A program made the translations under genes and the position numbers. 64,000 bases of DNA, taken from positions 62,001 through 126,000 of the forward strand of contig CAVQFB010000001.1 of the NCBI GenBank assembly GCA_963711675.1. The letters run 5' to 3'. The notes under the pieces were generated by a model. That model was not told the DNA's origin. It saw nothing but the letters and a program-made list of their open reading frames with translations, and did no database searches. Positions within the stretch are counted from its first letter, which is position 1. The number at the start of each line of letters is the position of its first letter. Source of the stretch: CAVQFB01 sp963711675 (GTDB lineage: Bacteria > Acidobacteriota > Terriglobia > Terriglobales > Acidobacteriaceae). Shown here in pieces: positions 48,727-56,819 of the stretch.

Positions 48727-49737
48727 GTGCGCGAAGATGAGACATCTCGGGTGGGGATCGAGGAGATCCTCGGCAAGCCTATTCGCGACCTGGGGCTGAA
48801 GCTCGAGGGGTCTCCTCTGGAGCGCTTCGTGCAGCAGTTATACCGGGAACTGGAGCGGAAGGGACTGAGCAAGTTTCGTCCGGCCTGCTATCTCACGGAC
48901 GAGTGGGGATGCCCTTCGGGCGAGCCGGTGGTGGGAGTTCCGTTCTATTTGGCACATCCTGAGCTTGCGCAGCTGGAGAAAGAGAAGAATGATCTCGAGG
49001 ACCCGCGCGAAATCATGATGTACCTGCGCCACGAAGCCGGGCATGCGTTCAACTATGCGTACAAGCTTTACCAAACGGCGGAATGGAAGCAGCTGTTTGG
49101 TTCGTTTCGCAGACGGTATCGGGACAACTACCGGCCCATTCCATTTTCGCGTAACCATGTGCGGCATCTGGCGGGGTGGTATGCGCAGAAACATCCGGAC
49201 GAAGATTTTGCCGAAACGTTCGCGGTGTGGCTGACCCCGCGGTCGGGCTGGCGCAAACGCTATCGCGGTTGGGGTGCGATGGCGAAGCTGAAGTACATGA
49301 ACCGGATCGCGAGGGAACTGGGCAAGGTCGATCCGATTCGCCGTCGCGGACGGCCTGATATCACGGTGGAAGATATGGAGTCGACGGTCGGCGAGTTCTA
49401 CCGGCAGTCGATCGCGGAAGAGATTCCGATTGAGGAACTGGCGCTCGACACCGACCTGGTGGACATCTTCAACGTCTCGAAACGGCGCAAGGATGGCCAG
49501 CCGGCAGAACGGTTCGTGCATGCGCACCGCAAAGCGGTGGTGGACAAGGTCGCTTATTGGACAGGAGTGCAGCGGCCGTTGATCAAGAAGCTGGTGGAAG
49601 GGATCGAAAAGAGGATGGGAGAACTTGGTTTGCGTGCAGATGCGAAGCGGGAGTCCGAACATCTGGCGGAAATCACGGTGTATGCGACGACGCTTGCAAT
49701 GAACTACCTGACGCGGGGCAAGTTCGTGCAGCCATGA
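48727..49737 (+). CDS. putative zinc-binding metallopeptidase (Peptidase_Mx-like)
   Basis: A soluble protein of about 336 residues. The zinc motif HEAGH is in MMYLRHEAGHAFNYAY, and a downstream Glu in DEDFAETFAVWL likely supplies the third ligand, the pattern of family PF15887. Basic stretches are frequent (RRRYRDNYRPIP). The substrate is unknown. The reading frame is open from 48571, but upstream residues look non-coding; I start at the GTG at 48727, with weak Shine-Dalgarno support. It is followed after 77 bp by an ATP-grasp ligase gene on the same strand, and such pairs may act together on a small peptide or cell-wall precursor. Confidence 0.75.
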   Translation: MREDETSRVGIEEILGKPIRDLGLKLEGSPLERFVQQLYRELERKGLSKFRPACYLTDEWGCPSGEPVVGVPFYLAHPELAQLEKEKNDLEDPREIMMYLRHEAGHAFNYAYKLYQTAEWKQLFGSFRRRYRDNYRPIPFSRNHVRHLAGWYAQKHPDEDFAETFAVWLTPRSGWRKRYRGWGAMAKLKYMNRIARELGKVDPIRRRGRPDITVEDMESTVGEFYRQSIAEEIPIEELALDTDLVDIFNVSKRRKDGQPAERFVHAHRKAVVDKVAYWTGVQRPLIKKLVEGIEKRMGELGLRADAKRESEHLAEITVYATTLAMNYLTRGKFVQP

Positions 49738-49814
49738 TTCGTGCCGCTGTAAAAAGAGATTGAATGTACGAGGGGAACAGTACGCTGTAAATCAGTAAGG
49801 GAAATGGAGACGCA

Positions 49815-50900
49815 ATGGTCGGCGCCAAATTGAAAATCGCCGTGCTTTACGACTTGTGGGAAGACGAGGTGGAGGTGGCAGAACCGGTCGAGGAGAAGCC
49901 CGCCCCAAAGAAACGGAAGTCGAAGAAGAAGGAAAAGATCGAGAAAGAAGACCGGGAAGAGATTTTTGAAGCTCTGGAGAAACTTGGCCACGAGCCTTTC
50001 TATTACGTGCTGGACGGGCGCCCGCAGACCCTGGTCGCACTGGCGAAGTGTGGTGCCGATCTGATCTTTAACCTGACCGAGTCGTACGCCGGCGACGATA
50101 CCAAGGAGATGAACATTGCCGCCTACATGGATCTGCTGGGTCTGAAATATACGGGCGGCGGTCCCCATGCGCTTTTTCTGGCGCAAGATAAAGCTGTCGC
50201 CAAGAAGCTGTTTGCCTTCCACGGCATCAAGACGCCCTATTTCGCAACTGCCTACCGGGGCAGGATCGACCACGCGCACGACATTGCCTTTCCGCTGATT
50301 GTGAAGCCGATGCAGGAAGATGGCTCGATCGGCATCAGCGCGGATGCGGTGGTGGACAGCGTGAAGGAGTTGATGGAAAGAGTGGAGTACATCCAGGATG
50401 AATTTGATTCGCCGGCGTTGATCGAAGAGTACATCGAAGGCCGCGAGATTTATGCGGCGATCCTGGGTAGCTATGAGAGCGCGCAGTCACTGCCGCTGGT
50501 GGAGTTGGATCTTTCCAAGCTTCCGAAGGGGACGCCGAAGATCGCCAGCTACGACGTGAAGTTTGAGAAGGACACCGAAGCTCACAGGTTGACGAAGTCC
50601 CATATCGCTATCGATTTGGACGAGGAGACGGCGACGCATCTTTCGGAAACGGCGCTCGGCGCTTACCGAGCCGTGAAACTTCGCGACTATGGCCGGATTG
50701 ATATGAGGCTCTCGAAGAAGGGCGAAGTTTACGTGATCGAAGCAAATCCGAATCCGTGGCTGGCCAGCGGCCAGGAATTTGCCATGGCAGCGAAGGAGTC
50801 GGGTCGCCCGTACACCCAGATGATCAGCGAGATTGTGGACCACGCCCTGACGCGGTATGGCACCAGCACCATGTTGAGCAGTGTAAGCCAGAAGGTGTAA
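49815..50900 (+). CDS. D-alanine-D-alanine ligase-like ATP-grasp enzyme
   Basis: 361 residues with the Ddl fold. The N-terminal domain KIAVLYDLWEDE is interrupted by a Lys/Glu-rich insert (about residues 26-50, KKRKSKKKEKIEKED), not usual in Ddl. It continues LIFNLTESYAGDDTKEMNIA. ATP-grasp features follow: FPLIVKPMQEDGSIGIS, VYVIEANPNPWLASG. The substrate cannot be read from sequence; true Ddl usually sits in murein clusters, which are absent here. Pairing with the metallopeptidase suggests a peptide-like product. Intact frame, ATG at 49815. Confidence 0.85.
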   Translation: MVGAKLKIAVLYDLWEDEVEVAEPVEEKPAPKKRKSKKKEKIEKEDREEIFEALEKLGHEPFYYVLDGRPQTLVALAKCGADLIFNLTESYAGDDTKEMNIAAYMDLLGLKYTGGGPHALFLAQDKAVAKKLFAFHGIKTPYFATAYRGRIDHAHDIAFPLIVKPMQEDGSIGISADAVVDSVKELMERVEYIQDEFDSPALIEEYIEGREIYAAILGSYESAQSLPLVELDLSKLPKGTPKIASYDVKFEKDTEAHRLTKSHIAIDLDEETATHLSETALGAYRAVKLRDYGRIDMRLSKKGEVYVIEANPNPWLASGQEFAMAAKESGRPYTQMISEIVDHALTRYGTSTMLSSVSQKV

Positions 50901-51037
50901 AAAGCTCGCCACGAAATGCGATCAGCCGCGCGTTTTCGTCCTGCTGCCGGGGTGATCGCCATTTTCCCCGGAAATCATTTTCTGCGCAAATCATTTTCTC
51001 CGTAGATCAAGGAAACAAACGAAGAATGCAGCGGTGG

Positions 51038-51089
51038 GGGGCTGAAGCCCCAGGTGTATGCATGCTGGCGGCACGACTGAAGTCGTGCC
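51038..51089. repeat. two TGAA-loop palindromes
   Basis: GGGGC-TGAA-GCCCC (51038-51051) and GGCACGAC-TGAA-GTCGTGCC (51070-51089). Both have a perfect stem and the same loop, yet unrelated stem sequences. They lie downstream of two convergent genes. Confidence 0.7.
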
Positions 51090-51116
51090 CTCCCGCAGAG
51101 ACATTGATGATCTCGC

Positions 51117-51755
51117 CTAGTGTCTCGTGGTTGCGTGGTGTGAGGCGGCCAGACCTGCCAGAACATCGTCCGTCGTCGTGATTTGGGCGCCCAAGCCCTT
51201 AAGTTCTGCGATGGTTCGATCGCCCTCGAGTTTCGCGAGAGTCTCAATCGCATCCTGAACAATCGATACTCGCCGCCCACGGCTGAGCAAGCCCCTGGCT
51301 GCGAAACTCACGCAGTATTCGGTGACCACGCCAAAGACAACGAACTCGGCGTTGCGGGGGAGGCGCTCAACCAGCGCGGAAGCGTGGCGGCTTTCAAAAA
51401 TGTCGAGGGTCTGCTTCTCCAGGATGATCTGCTGGAACTGGGAAAGATCCGTCGGAATGGTCGCTGCGGGGTCGTTCTCGACAGTCGTAAATTTCGCGGC
51501 CAGGGCTTCAGGCACGAATCGCGACCCGGGAGTGCCTTTCACGCAGTGGGGCGGAAATGTGTTGAACTCAGGATCGTCGGGCGCGTGAAAGCACCCGTGG
51601 GAGACCAGGAATACTTCCCCTTGACGAGCGGCATTGGTGAGCCGCCGGATATTGGGCAGCAGTTTTTCTGCGCCCTTCACATAGAGATTCCCGCCGGGGA
51701 GCATGAAGTCAGCCTGGGCGTCCACTTCCCAGAAGATGAAATCGGCAGAGACCAT
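51117..51755 (-). CDS. nicotinamidase-like cysteine hydrolase
   Basis: A 212-residue isochorismatase-superfamily hydrolase. The catalytic triad is visible: Asp in FWEVDAQADFMLPGG, Lys in LEKQTLDIF, and Cys in GVVTEYCVSFAARG. The segment FPPHCVKGTPGSRF is the nicotinamidase hallmark that holds a metal ligand and the substrate pocket. Nicotinamidase turns nicotinamide to nicotinate plus ammonia. Neighbouring genes for an enamidase-like and a 6-hydroxynicotinate-reductase-like protein make that reaction likely here. It is convergent with the ATP-grasp gene and divergent from the enamidase-like gene. Confidence 0.8.
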   Translation of the reverse strand: MVSADFIFWEVDAQADFMLPGGNLYVKGAEKLLPNIRRLTNAARQGEVFLVSHGCFHAPDDPEFNTFPPHCVKGTPGSRFVPEALAAKFTTVENDPAATIPTDLSQFQQIILEKQTLDIFESRHASALVERLPRNAEFVVFGVVTEYCVSFAARGLLSRGRRVSIVQDAIETLAKLEGDRTIAELKGLGAQITTTDDVLAGLAASHHATTRH

Positions 51756-51879
51756 GAGGGCTGTCAGCGTTCCTCCGCTTGCGATGATACTTCATCGGCG
51801 GTGATTGTGGCCCTTGGAAGCGTTCATCGTTCGGAAGCGTCTGTATACTAGGCGGCGCGAAACACAAGAGGCAAAAGGC

Positions 51880-53079
51880 ATGGCTCACGGAGAATCCGCG
51901 AACGCAGGCTCACACACCAAGCTCGTCATCCGAAATATTGGTTTGCTTTTGAGCGGCGACATTGAGAAGCCGATTCTTGATGCCGATACGGTGATGGCGG
52001 TCGACGGTCGGATCACGGCGGTGGGCAAAGAAAAGGACATCGAGACGGGTGGTGCGACTCTGATGATCGACGCCAAGGGGACGACGCTGGCGCCCGGTCT
52101 GATTGACAGCCACGTGCATCCGGTGGCGGGCGATTGGACGCCTCGTCAGAATCAGCTGGGATGGATCGACAGCTGTATGCACGGCGGCGTGACGACGATG
52201 GTCTCAGCTGGTGAGGTACATACTCCGGGCCGGCCCAAGGATATTGTCGGGCTCAAAGCGATGGCGATCACGGCACAGCGTGCGTTTACGGCGTTTCGGC
52301 CGGGTGGCGTAAGAGTTCACGCAGGGGCGCCGGTGATCGAACATGGAATGGTGGAGGAGGATTTCAAAGAACTGGCGGCGGCGGGAGTAACGATCCTGGG
52401 CGAGATTGGCCTGGGCAGCGTGAAAGACGGAAAGACCGGCCGACAAATGGTTTCCTGGGCGCGAAAATACGGCATCCAGAGCACCATTCACACCGGCGGG
52501 CCGTCGATTCCGGGGTCGAGCCTCATAGATAAAGATATGGTGCTCGAAACCGACGCCGACGTGATCGGGCACATCAACGGCGGTCACACCGCGCTGCCCG
52601 ACGATCAGATTGTGGGTTTGTGCGAACGCTCGGAGCGTGCGCTGGAAATTGTGCATAACGGGAACGAGCGTGCCGCATTGCTGACGCTGCGAACGGCGAA
52701 GGAGTTGGGGAAACTTCAGAAGGTGATTCTGGGTACGGACGCGCCGGCAGGGTCGGGAGTTCAACCATTGGGTATCGTCCGCATGATTTCGATGCTGTCG
52801 TCACTCGGCGAGATTCCCGCGGAGATTGCGGTCTGCTTCGCCACGGGCAATACGGCGAGGATGAGGAAGCTGGACTGTGGGCTGATTGCTGCGGGCTATG
52901 CGGCAAACTTTGTTCTCATGGATCGGGCGCAGCAATCGGCGGGGAAGACTCTGCTGGAGAGCATTGGCCTGGGCGATCTTCCGGGGATCGGCATGGTGAT
53001 TATTGATGGGGCCATTGCGGCGCAACGCAGCCGGAACACGCCTCCGGCAACGAAGGTTCCGGAAGTGGTGAAGGCGTAG
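51880..53079 (+). CDS. enamidase-like amidohydrolase
   Basis: About 399 residues of the amidohydrolase superfamily. The metal-binding HxH is in GLIDSHVHPVAGDW, the carboxylate-ligand region lies around EIGLGSVKDGKTG, and the C-terminal Asp is in ILGTDAPAGSG. A His-rich segment HINGGHTALPDD resembles the enamidase of nicotinate fermentation, which opens the 6-oxo-tetrahydronicotinate ring to 2-formylglutarate. The start ATG 51880 follows AGGCAAAAGGC. The upstream frame to 51805 is open but lacks support. It is the only plus-strand gene of the catabolic cluster. Confidence 0.8.
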   Translation: MAHGESANAGSHTKLVIRNIGLLLSGDIEKPILDADTVMAVDGRITAVGKEKDIETGGATLMIDAKGTTLAPGLIDSHVHPVAGDWTPRQNQLGWIDSCMHGGVTTMVSAGEVHTPGRPKDIVGLKAMAITAQRAFTAFRPGGVRVHAGAPVIEHGMVEEDFKELAAAGVTILGEIGLGSVKDGKTGRQMVSWARKYGIQSTIHTGGPSIPGSSLIDKDMVLETDADVIGHINGGHTALPDDQIVGLCERSERALEIVHNGNERAALLTLRTAKELGKLQKVILGTDAPAGSGVQPLGIVRMISMLSSLGEIPAEIAVCFATGNTARMRKLDCGLIAAGYAANFVLMDRAQQSAGKTLLESIGLGDLPGIGMVIIDGAIAAQRSRNTPPATKVPEVVKA

Positions 53080-53172
53080 TTGGGCATGCTGCGAGGGCAC
53101 CTGAAGGTGACGATAAGAGAACGTGACTCCGGCATGCCTGAAAAGGCAGCGGAATATCCGTATTCAGAATGC

Positions 53173-53227
53173 AGCCCCTGAAGGGGCTCTGAAATGTCAC
53201 GACTTGCGGTACCGCTGAAGCGGTACC
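53173..53227. repeat. two TGAA-loop palindromes
   Basis: AGCCCC-TGAA-GGGGCT (53173-53188) and GGTACCGC-TGAA-GCGGTACC (53208-53227). As at 51038-51089 the loop is constant and the stems differ. They separate the convergent enamidase-like and DUF1185 genes. Confidence 0.7.
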
Positions 53228-53295
53228 CTGATACGAACCAGCATTTTTCCGGGACTTCTGAAGGCAGGCTCCGATGCGAAATCCGATAGCGTTCT

Positions 53296-53880
53296 TCACC
53301 GCAGCCCGTCTTCGCCCTTGATCTGATCTTTGGTCAGTCCACCCACACGAGCCAGTGGCCGCCCACTGTCGGTCACGGCGACGGCGACGATGATTTCGTT
53401 GGCGCGGGGAGCGTCGTTGATCCGAACTTCCATGCCATCGAAGTGGCTACGCACGAAGGCAGCGTCCTTGTGGCCGAGCGGGATGTCGAGGACAACGCCC
53501 GGCCCGCCACGCTTTTTGGAGGAAGGAATCAGCGCGGCGCCTTTGCCTAACACGCGGCGCACGGGCGTCCCGAGTTTGGGATGCAGAATGGCAGCGGCGT
53601 GCTCGATCTCACCGTTCTCGCCGACGGCCGCGGCCTTGCCGTAGCTTTCGACAGAATTGGCGGGAATTCCAAGCGCCGCGACTGCACGCTGGGTGAGGAG
53701 TTCACCTAGCTCCTCACCGATCCACATCAGTTCCGACAAGTCTTCTACGTAAGCTCCAGCGCAGGGATTCTCGATTACGGCGACGGCAGCGGCGCGACGC
53801 GTAGGCGGACTGATTGCCCGGCCTGCCTCGGTTTGAGTTTCCTCGACAAAAGTGGCGATCTTGCGAATCTTGGATTTCAT
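53296..53880 (-). CDS. DUF1185 (amino acid synthesis) family protein, second copy
   Basis: 194 residues, about half identical by eye to the next gene upstream (RKIATFVEETQTEAGRAI versus RKKLTVVEEVFHEGGPPA; both end DQIKGEDGLR or SEIKGEDGLR). These family members (PF06684) have no proven reaction. Common features are AAAVAVIENPCAGAY and GKGAALIPSSKKRGGPG. Its ATG overlaps the stop of the upstream copy as ATGA. It is the last gene of the six-gene overlapping operon. Confidence 0.8.
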   Translation of the reverse strand: MKSKIRKIATFVEETQTEAGRAISPPTRRAAAVAVIENPCAGAYVEDLSELMWIGEELGELLTQRAVAALGIPANSVESYGKAAAVGENGEIEHAAAILHPKLGTPVRRVLGKGAALIPSSKKRGGPGVVLDIPLGHKDAAFVRSHFDGMEVRINDAPRANEIIVAVAVTDSGRPLARVGGLTKDQIKGEDGLR

Positions 53881-54461
53881 CGCAGTCCGTCTTCTCCTTT
53901 GATCTCGGAGGCCTTGAGGCCGCCGACGCGGGCGTGAATACGCGGGCCGGTCGTCATAACGAGGGCGAGCACGATTTCGTCGGCGCGCGGCGCGTCTGTA
54001 ATGCCGACTTCCATGGCGTCGAAGTGGCTGCGCACATAGGAGGCGTTGATATGGGTGATGGGGACGTCGAGGCGTGTGCCGGGTCCGCCAACTTTTTTCG
54101 TCGAGGAGACGATGGCCTTGGCATCACCAAGAACCTCGCGCATCGCATAACCGCCCGGCACATGCCAGAGCGCGCCGTGCTCAAGTTCGCCAGCAGAACC
54201 GACGATCGCGCCTTTACCGTAGCCTTCAATTATTTTGGGATCGCCGCCGAGGGCTTGCACAAGGGAATGGGCCATTTCGAGGCCAAGGGGGTTCAGGTCG
54301 TCCATGAACCCGGCGATATCTTCGACAAATCTGCCCGCGAAGGGATTATGAATAACGGCCAGTGCGGCCGCGCGGCGCAAGGGAACATGGGCGGGTGGTC
54401 CGCCTTCGTGGAAAACTTCTTCGACTACCGTGAGCTTCTTGCGTACTCGAACCTCAGGCAT
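53877..54461 (-). CDS. DUF1185 (amino acid synthesis) family protein, first copy
   Basis: 194 residues, a tandem paralogue of the gene at 53296-53880 with exactly equal length. Features: AALAVIHNPFAGRFVEDI, GYGKGAIVGSAGELEHG, and KKVGGPGTRLDVPITHI. The start ATG overlaps the end of the UPF0280 gene by 8 bases. Two differing copies maintained side by side suggest a heteromer or two related substrates. The role in ring degradation is unknown. Confidence 0.8.
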   Translation of the reverse strand: MPEVRVRKKLTVVEEVFHEGGPPAHVPLRRAAALAVIHNPFAGRFVEDIAGFMDDLNPLGLEMAHSLVQALGGDPKIIEGYGKGAIVGSAGELEHGALWHVPGGYAMREVLGDAKAIVSSTKKVGGPGTRLDVPITHINASYVRSHFDAMEVGITDAPRADEIVLALVMTTGPRIHARVGGLKASEIKGEDGLR

Positions 54462-55353
54462 TCACCAGACTCCTCGTTTGAGCGGTAACGGCAATGGTCG
54501 ACGGAGACGACTGCATGCCGACGATACGAGTCTCGCCGCGCAGGTGCAGGGCGGCGGCGCGAATGAGGCCGGCGGCGATGAGGGAGTCGGCGACTTCAGC
54601 GCCAGCCTCGAGTGCGCAACTGATTTCGGGATTGGTAAGCTCTCCCACATTGCGAGTGACCAGGCGCGCTCCCAGGTCATTGTCGGGCGCGATATCGCAG
54701 GCACGCTCGCGAACAATATTAGGATGGCCCGGCAAATCGACGGCGTTGGCGATGATTGTGGCAGCGGCGTCGGCCTCGGCGGCGTGATCGGCAAGCACGG
54801 TGACGGCGTCGGCGATGCCGAGGGAGAAACTGCGACCGCGCCAGCCGCTGGTGGCGATGCCGCGGACGGGTTGAGCCGAATCGAGGGTCATTGTGCCGAA
54901 GAGCGATGGACGCTGCGGTTGTTCAACCATGCCGATGACGAAATGTTCTCCGGGTGAGAGATGCAACGCGATGTCGCCGCCGTCGTTAACGTAGGCTTTC
55001 GAGAGGTTCGCGGCGGATGTCATCGCGTCCAGAATCTCTTCTGCGACCGCGCCCGCCACTGCCGCCATCGGAGTGATGAAGTTGGCACGCGAGTGGGGGA
55101 GCACTGCGGCAAACATTCGCTGTGCGATGATTCCGCGCGGAGAGGGGCTGCCTGGTCGGGCAGGTTGCCGCAAAAAAGTAAGTTCCTCACAAAGCTCATC
55201 GAGCACGGTGACGAATCGTTGCGCCGCTGCCCGGTATGCTGTTTTCACTTCCCTAATTCCGCCGAACGCTTCGAGAATGATGTCGATCGGGCCGTCGTGA
55301 AGGTGAAGGCGGCGGCGGTCGGGTAGCAGGCGGACTTGCGGTGCTTCTCTCAA
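54454..55353 (-). CDS. UPF0280 family protein (ApbE-like fold)
   Basis: About 299 residues. The signature is RLHLHDGPIDIILEAFGG near the N-terminus, AAVAGAVAEEILDAM, and VNDGGDIALHLSPGE, resembling the flavin-transferase ApbE core. If it is ApbE-like it could attach FMN to a partner protein such as the reductase encoded just upstream, but this is inference. The start is TTG at 55353: GAGG lies 8 bases upstream and TTGA overlaps the stop of that reductase. A much longer upstream frame (to 55635) is in the reductase's antiphase and not used. Confidence 0.78.
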   Translation of the reverse strand: MREAPQVRLLPDRRRLHLHDGPIDIILEAFGGIREVKTAYRAAAQRFVTVLDELCEELTFLRQPARPGSPSPRGIIAQRMFAAVLPHSRANFITPMAAVAGAVAEEILDAMTSAANLSKAYVNDGGDIALHLSPGEHFVIGMVEQPQRPSLFGTMTLDSAQPVRGIATSGWRGRSFSLGIADAVTVLADHAAEADAAATIIANAVDLPGHPNIVRERACDIAPDNDLGARLVTRNVGELTNPEISCALEAGAEVADSLIAAGLIRAAALHLRGETRIVGMQSSPSTIAVTAQTRSLVNA

Positions 55354-56819
55354 GACTGCGACCTCGAAGGGCCGCCCCTTTGCAGAGGCCAGGGATTTTC
55401 GGGCCGGGCTGAGAGGTGGCGCCGGCTTTCGTCGCCCACAATCGAATTCAGGGGACGGACATGGTCCACATAGCCGCCGAGGGCGGAATAGTCGCTCAGC
55501 TTGAGCGTGAATTCGATGGGAGCGACGAGCGCCGGGGTTGGCACGTATCCAAACGCGTTCTCCGGCAAGCGGCTCACGTCGACCATAAAGGTGATGCCGC
55601 CGCCGGGCCAGATGTAAACCGGAGCGCCGCCGCAAGTGACCCGGGTCAGCGCCTCTTTCACGGAGCGAGTGAGCTTGACGGGATTTTCAGTGACGCCGGC
55701 GCGCAGCGATCCTCCCGCGCCGCCCATAAAAAGGACCGTGCAGAGAGCAGGCTCGCAGTTCTCTTTGATTCTCGTGACGGATTCGCCGAGCGTGCCGGGA
55801 AGATTCTTTTCTATGGGCCGCAAGTTGTCGTCGAGTTCAAAGTAGGCGTAATGCTCGCCGGTCGTGCTTACCATCAGCAGGCGAAGGCCTGGCCACGCCA
55901 ACTTTGGGTTGAAATCGGCGAGGATCGAGAGAGGGTCGGTGATGTTAGTGCCGCCCCAAGCCGTACCCGGCTCGGCCACCTGAAAATAGCGGCCGGGGGT
56001 GGAACGGCGGCCCTTCATCTTGATGCCGGTCTCCGGAATTCCCAGCAACTTCCCCGCCTGATGCTCGGACAACACCCCGGTGATGTGATCGTCCACGACG
56101 ACGACGTCATCGACTTTGCCGAACCATTGCTTGGCAAACATGCCGATGGTGGCGGAGCCGCAACCCACGCGCATGCGCTCCTCAAGGACACCATCGACGA
56201 CGGGTGGCTTGTTAGCCTGGACCAGGACAGTGGCGCCATCGTCGATCATTAGTTCGACTGCTTTGCCGTTGCAGAGGTTGAGGAGTGCGTCGCAAGTGAC
56301 AGTGCCCTCTTTCCGGCTGCCACCGGTGAGATGTCGGACACCGCCCAGAGAGAGCATCTGCGATCCGTACTCGCTGGTGGTGACGTGGCCGACGGGCTCG
56401 CCCTGGGCACGCACGACCTTCTGCTCGTCGCCGAGGTGACGGTCGGTATCGATCTTCAGCTTCACGCCGCAGTAGCTGAAAATGCCTTCGGTCACGACGG
56501 TGACCATGTCGACGCCCTCGACCTCGGAGGAAATGATGAAGGGAGCGGGCTTGTAGTCGGGATACGTCGTACCGGCGCCGATGGCGGTAATGAAAGTTTC
56601 GTGGCCGCTTACGAGCGTGCCATCCCAATCGCGAGCGCGATCGAGAAAGGGGACGACGGTTTCGCCGCGTGAAAGAGCGCGATCGAGAACGACGTGCGGA
56701 TCGAGGCGGACTAGTTGGCCGTCGTGATTCGCGTAGCGATCGCAGGCGCCTGCCCGGCCCGGCTTGATGTAGCAGAGCACGGGGCAGGCATCGCAGCGGA
56801 TGGCATCGTCGTCAGGCAC
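55350..56819 (-). CDS. 6-hydroxynicotinate-reductase-like protein
   Basis: About 489 residues. The N-terminal CDACPVLCYIKPGRAGACD gives a Cys cluster able to bind an Fe-S centre. The rest has large conserved stretches such as VEGVDMVTVVTEGIFSYCG, NLCNGKAVELMIDDG, GCGSATIGMFAKQWFG and VYIWPGGGITFMVDV. I recognise this as the family annotated 6-hydroxynicotinate reductase, a ferredoxin-linked enzyme known from Eubacterium barkeri that makes 6-oxo-tetrahydronicotinate. GTG start at 56819 (GGAG 6 bases before) overlaps the hydroxylase stop by 8 bases. The C-terminal 25 residues are less typical. Confidence 0.82.
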   Translation of the reverse strand: MPDDDAIRCDACPVLCYIKPGRAGACDRYANHDGQLVRLDPHVVLDRALSRGETVVPFLDRARDWDGTLVSGHETFITAIGAGTTYPDYKPAPFIISSEVEGVDMVTVVTEGIFSYCGVKLKIDTDRHLGDEQKVVRAQGEPVGHVTTSEYGSQMLSLGGVRHLTGGSRKEGTVTCDALLNLCNGKAVELMIDDGATVLVQANKPPVVDGVLEERMRVGCGSATIGMFAKQWFGKVDDVVVVDDHITGVLSEHQAGKLLGIPETGIKMKGRRSTPGRYFQVAEPGTAWGGTNITDPLSILADFNPKLAWPGLRLLMVSTTGEHYAYFELDDNLRPIEKNLPGTLGESVTRIKENCEPALCTVLFMGGAGGSLRAGVTENPVKLTRSVKEALTRVTCGGAPVYIWPGGGITFMVDVSRLPENAFGYVPTPALVAPIEFTLKLSDYSALGGYVDHVRPLNSIVGDESRRHLSARPENPWPLQRGGPSRSQS

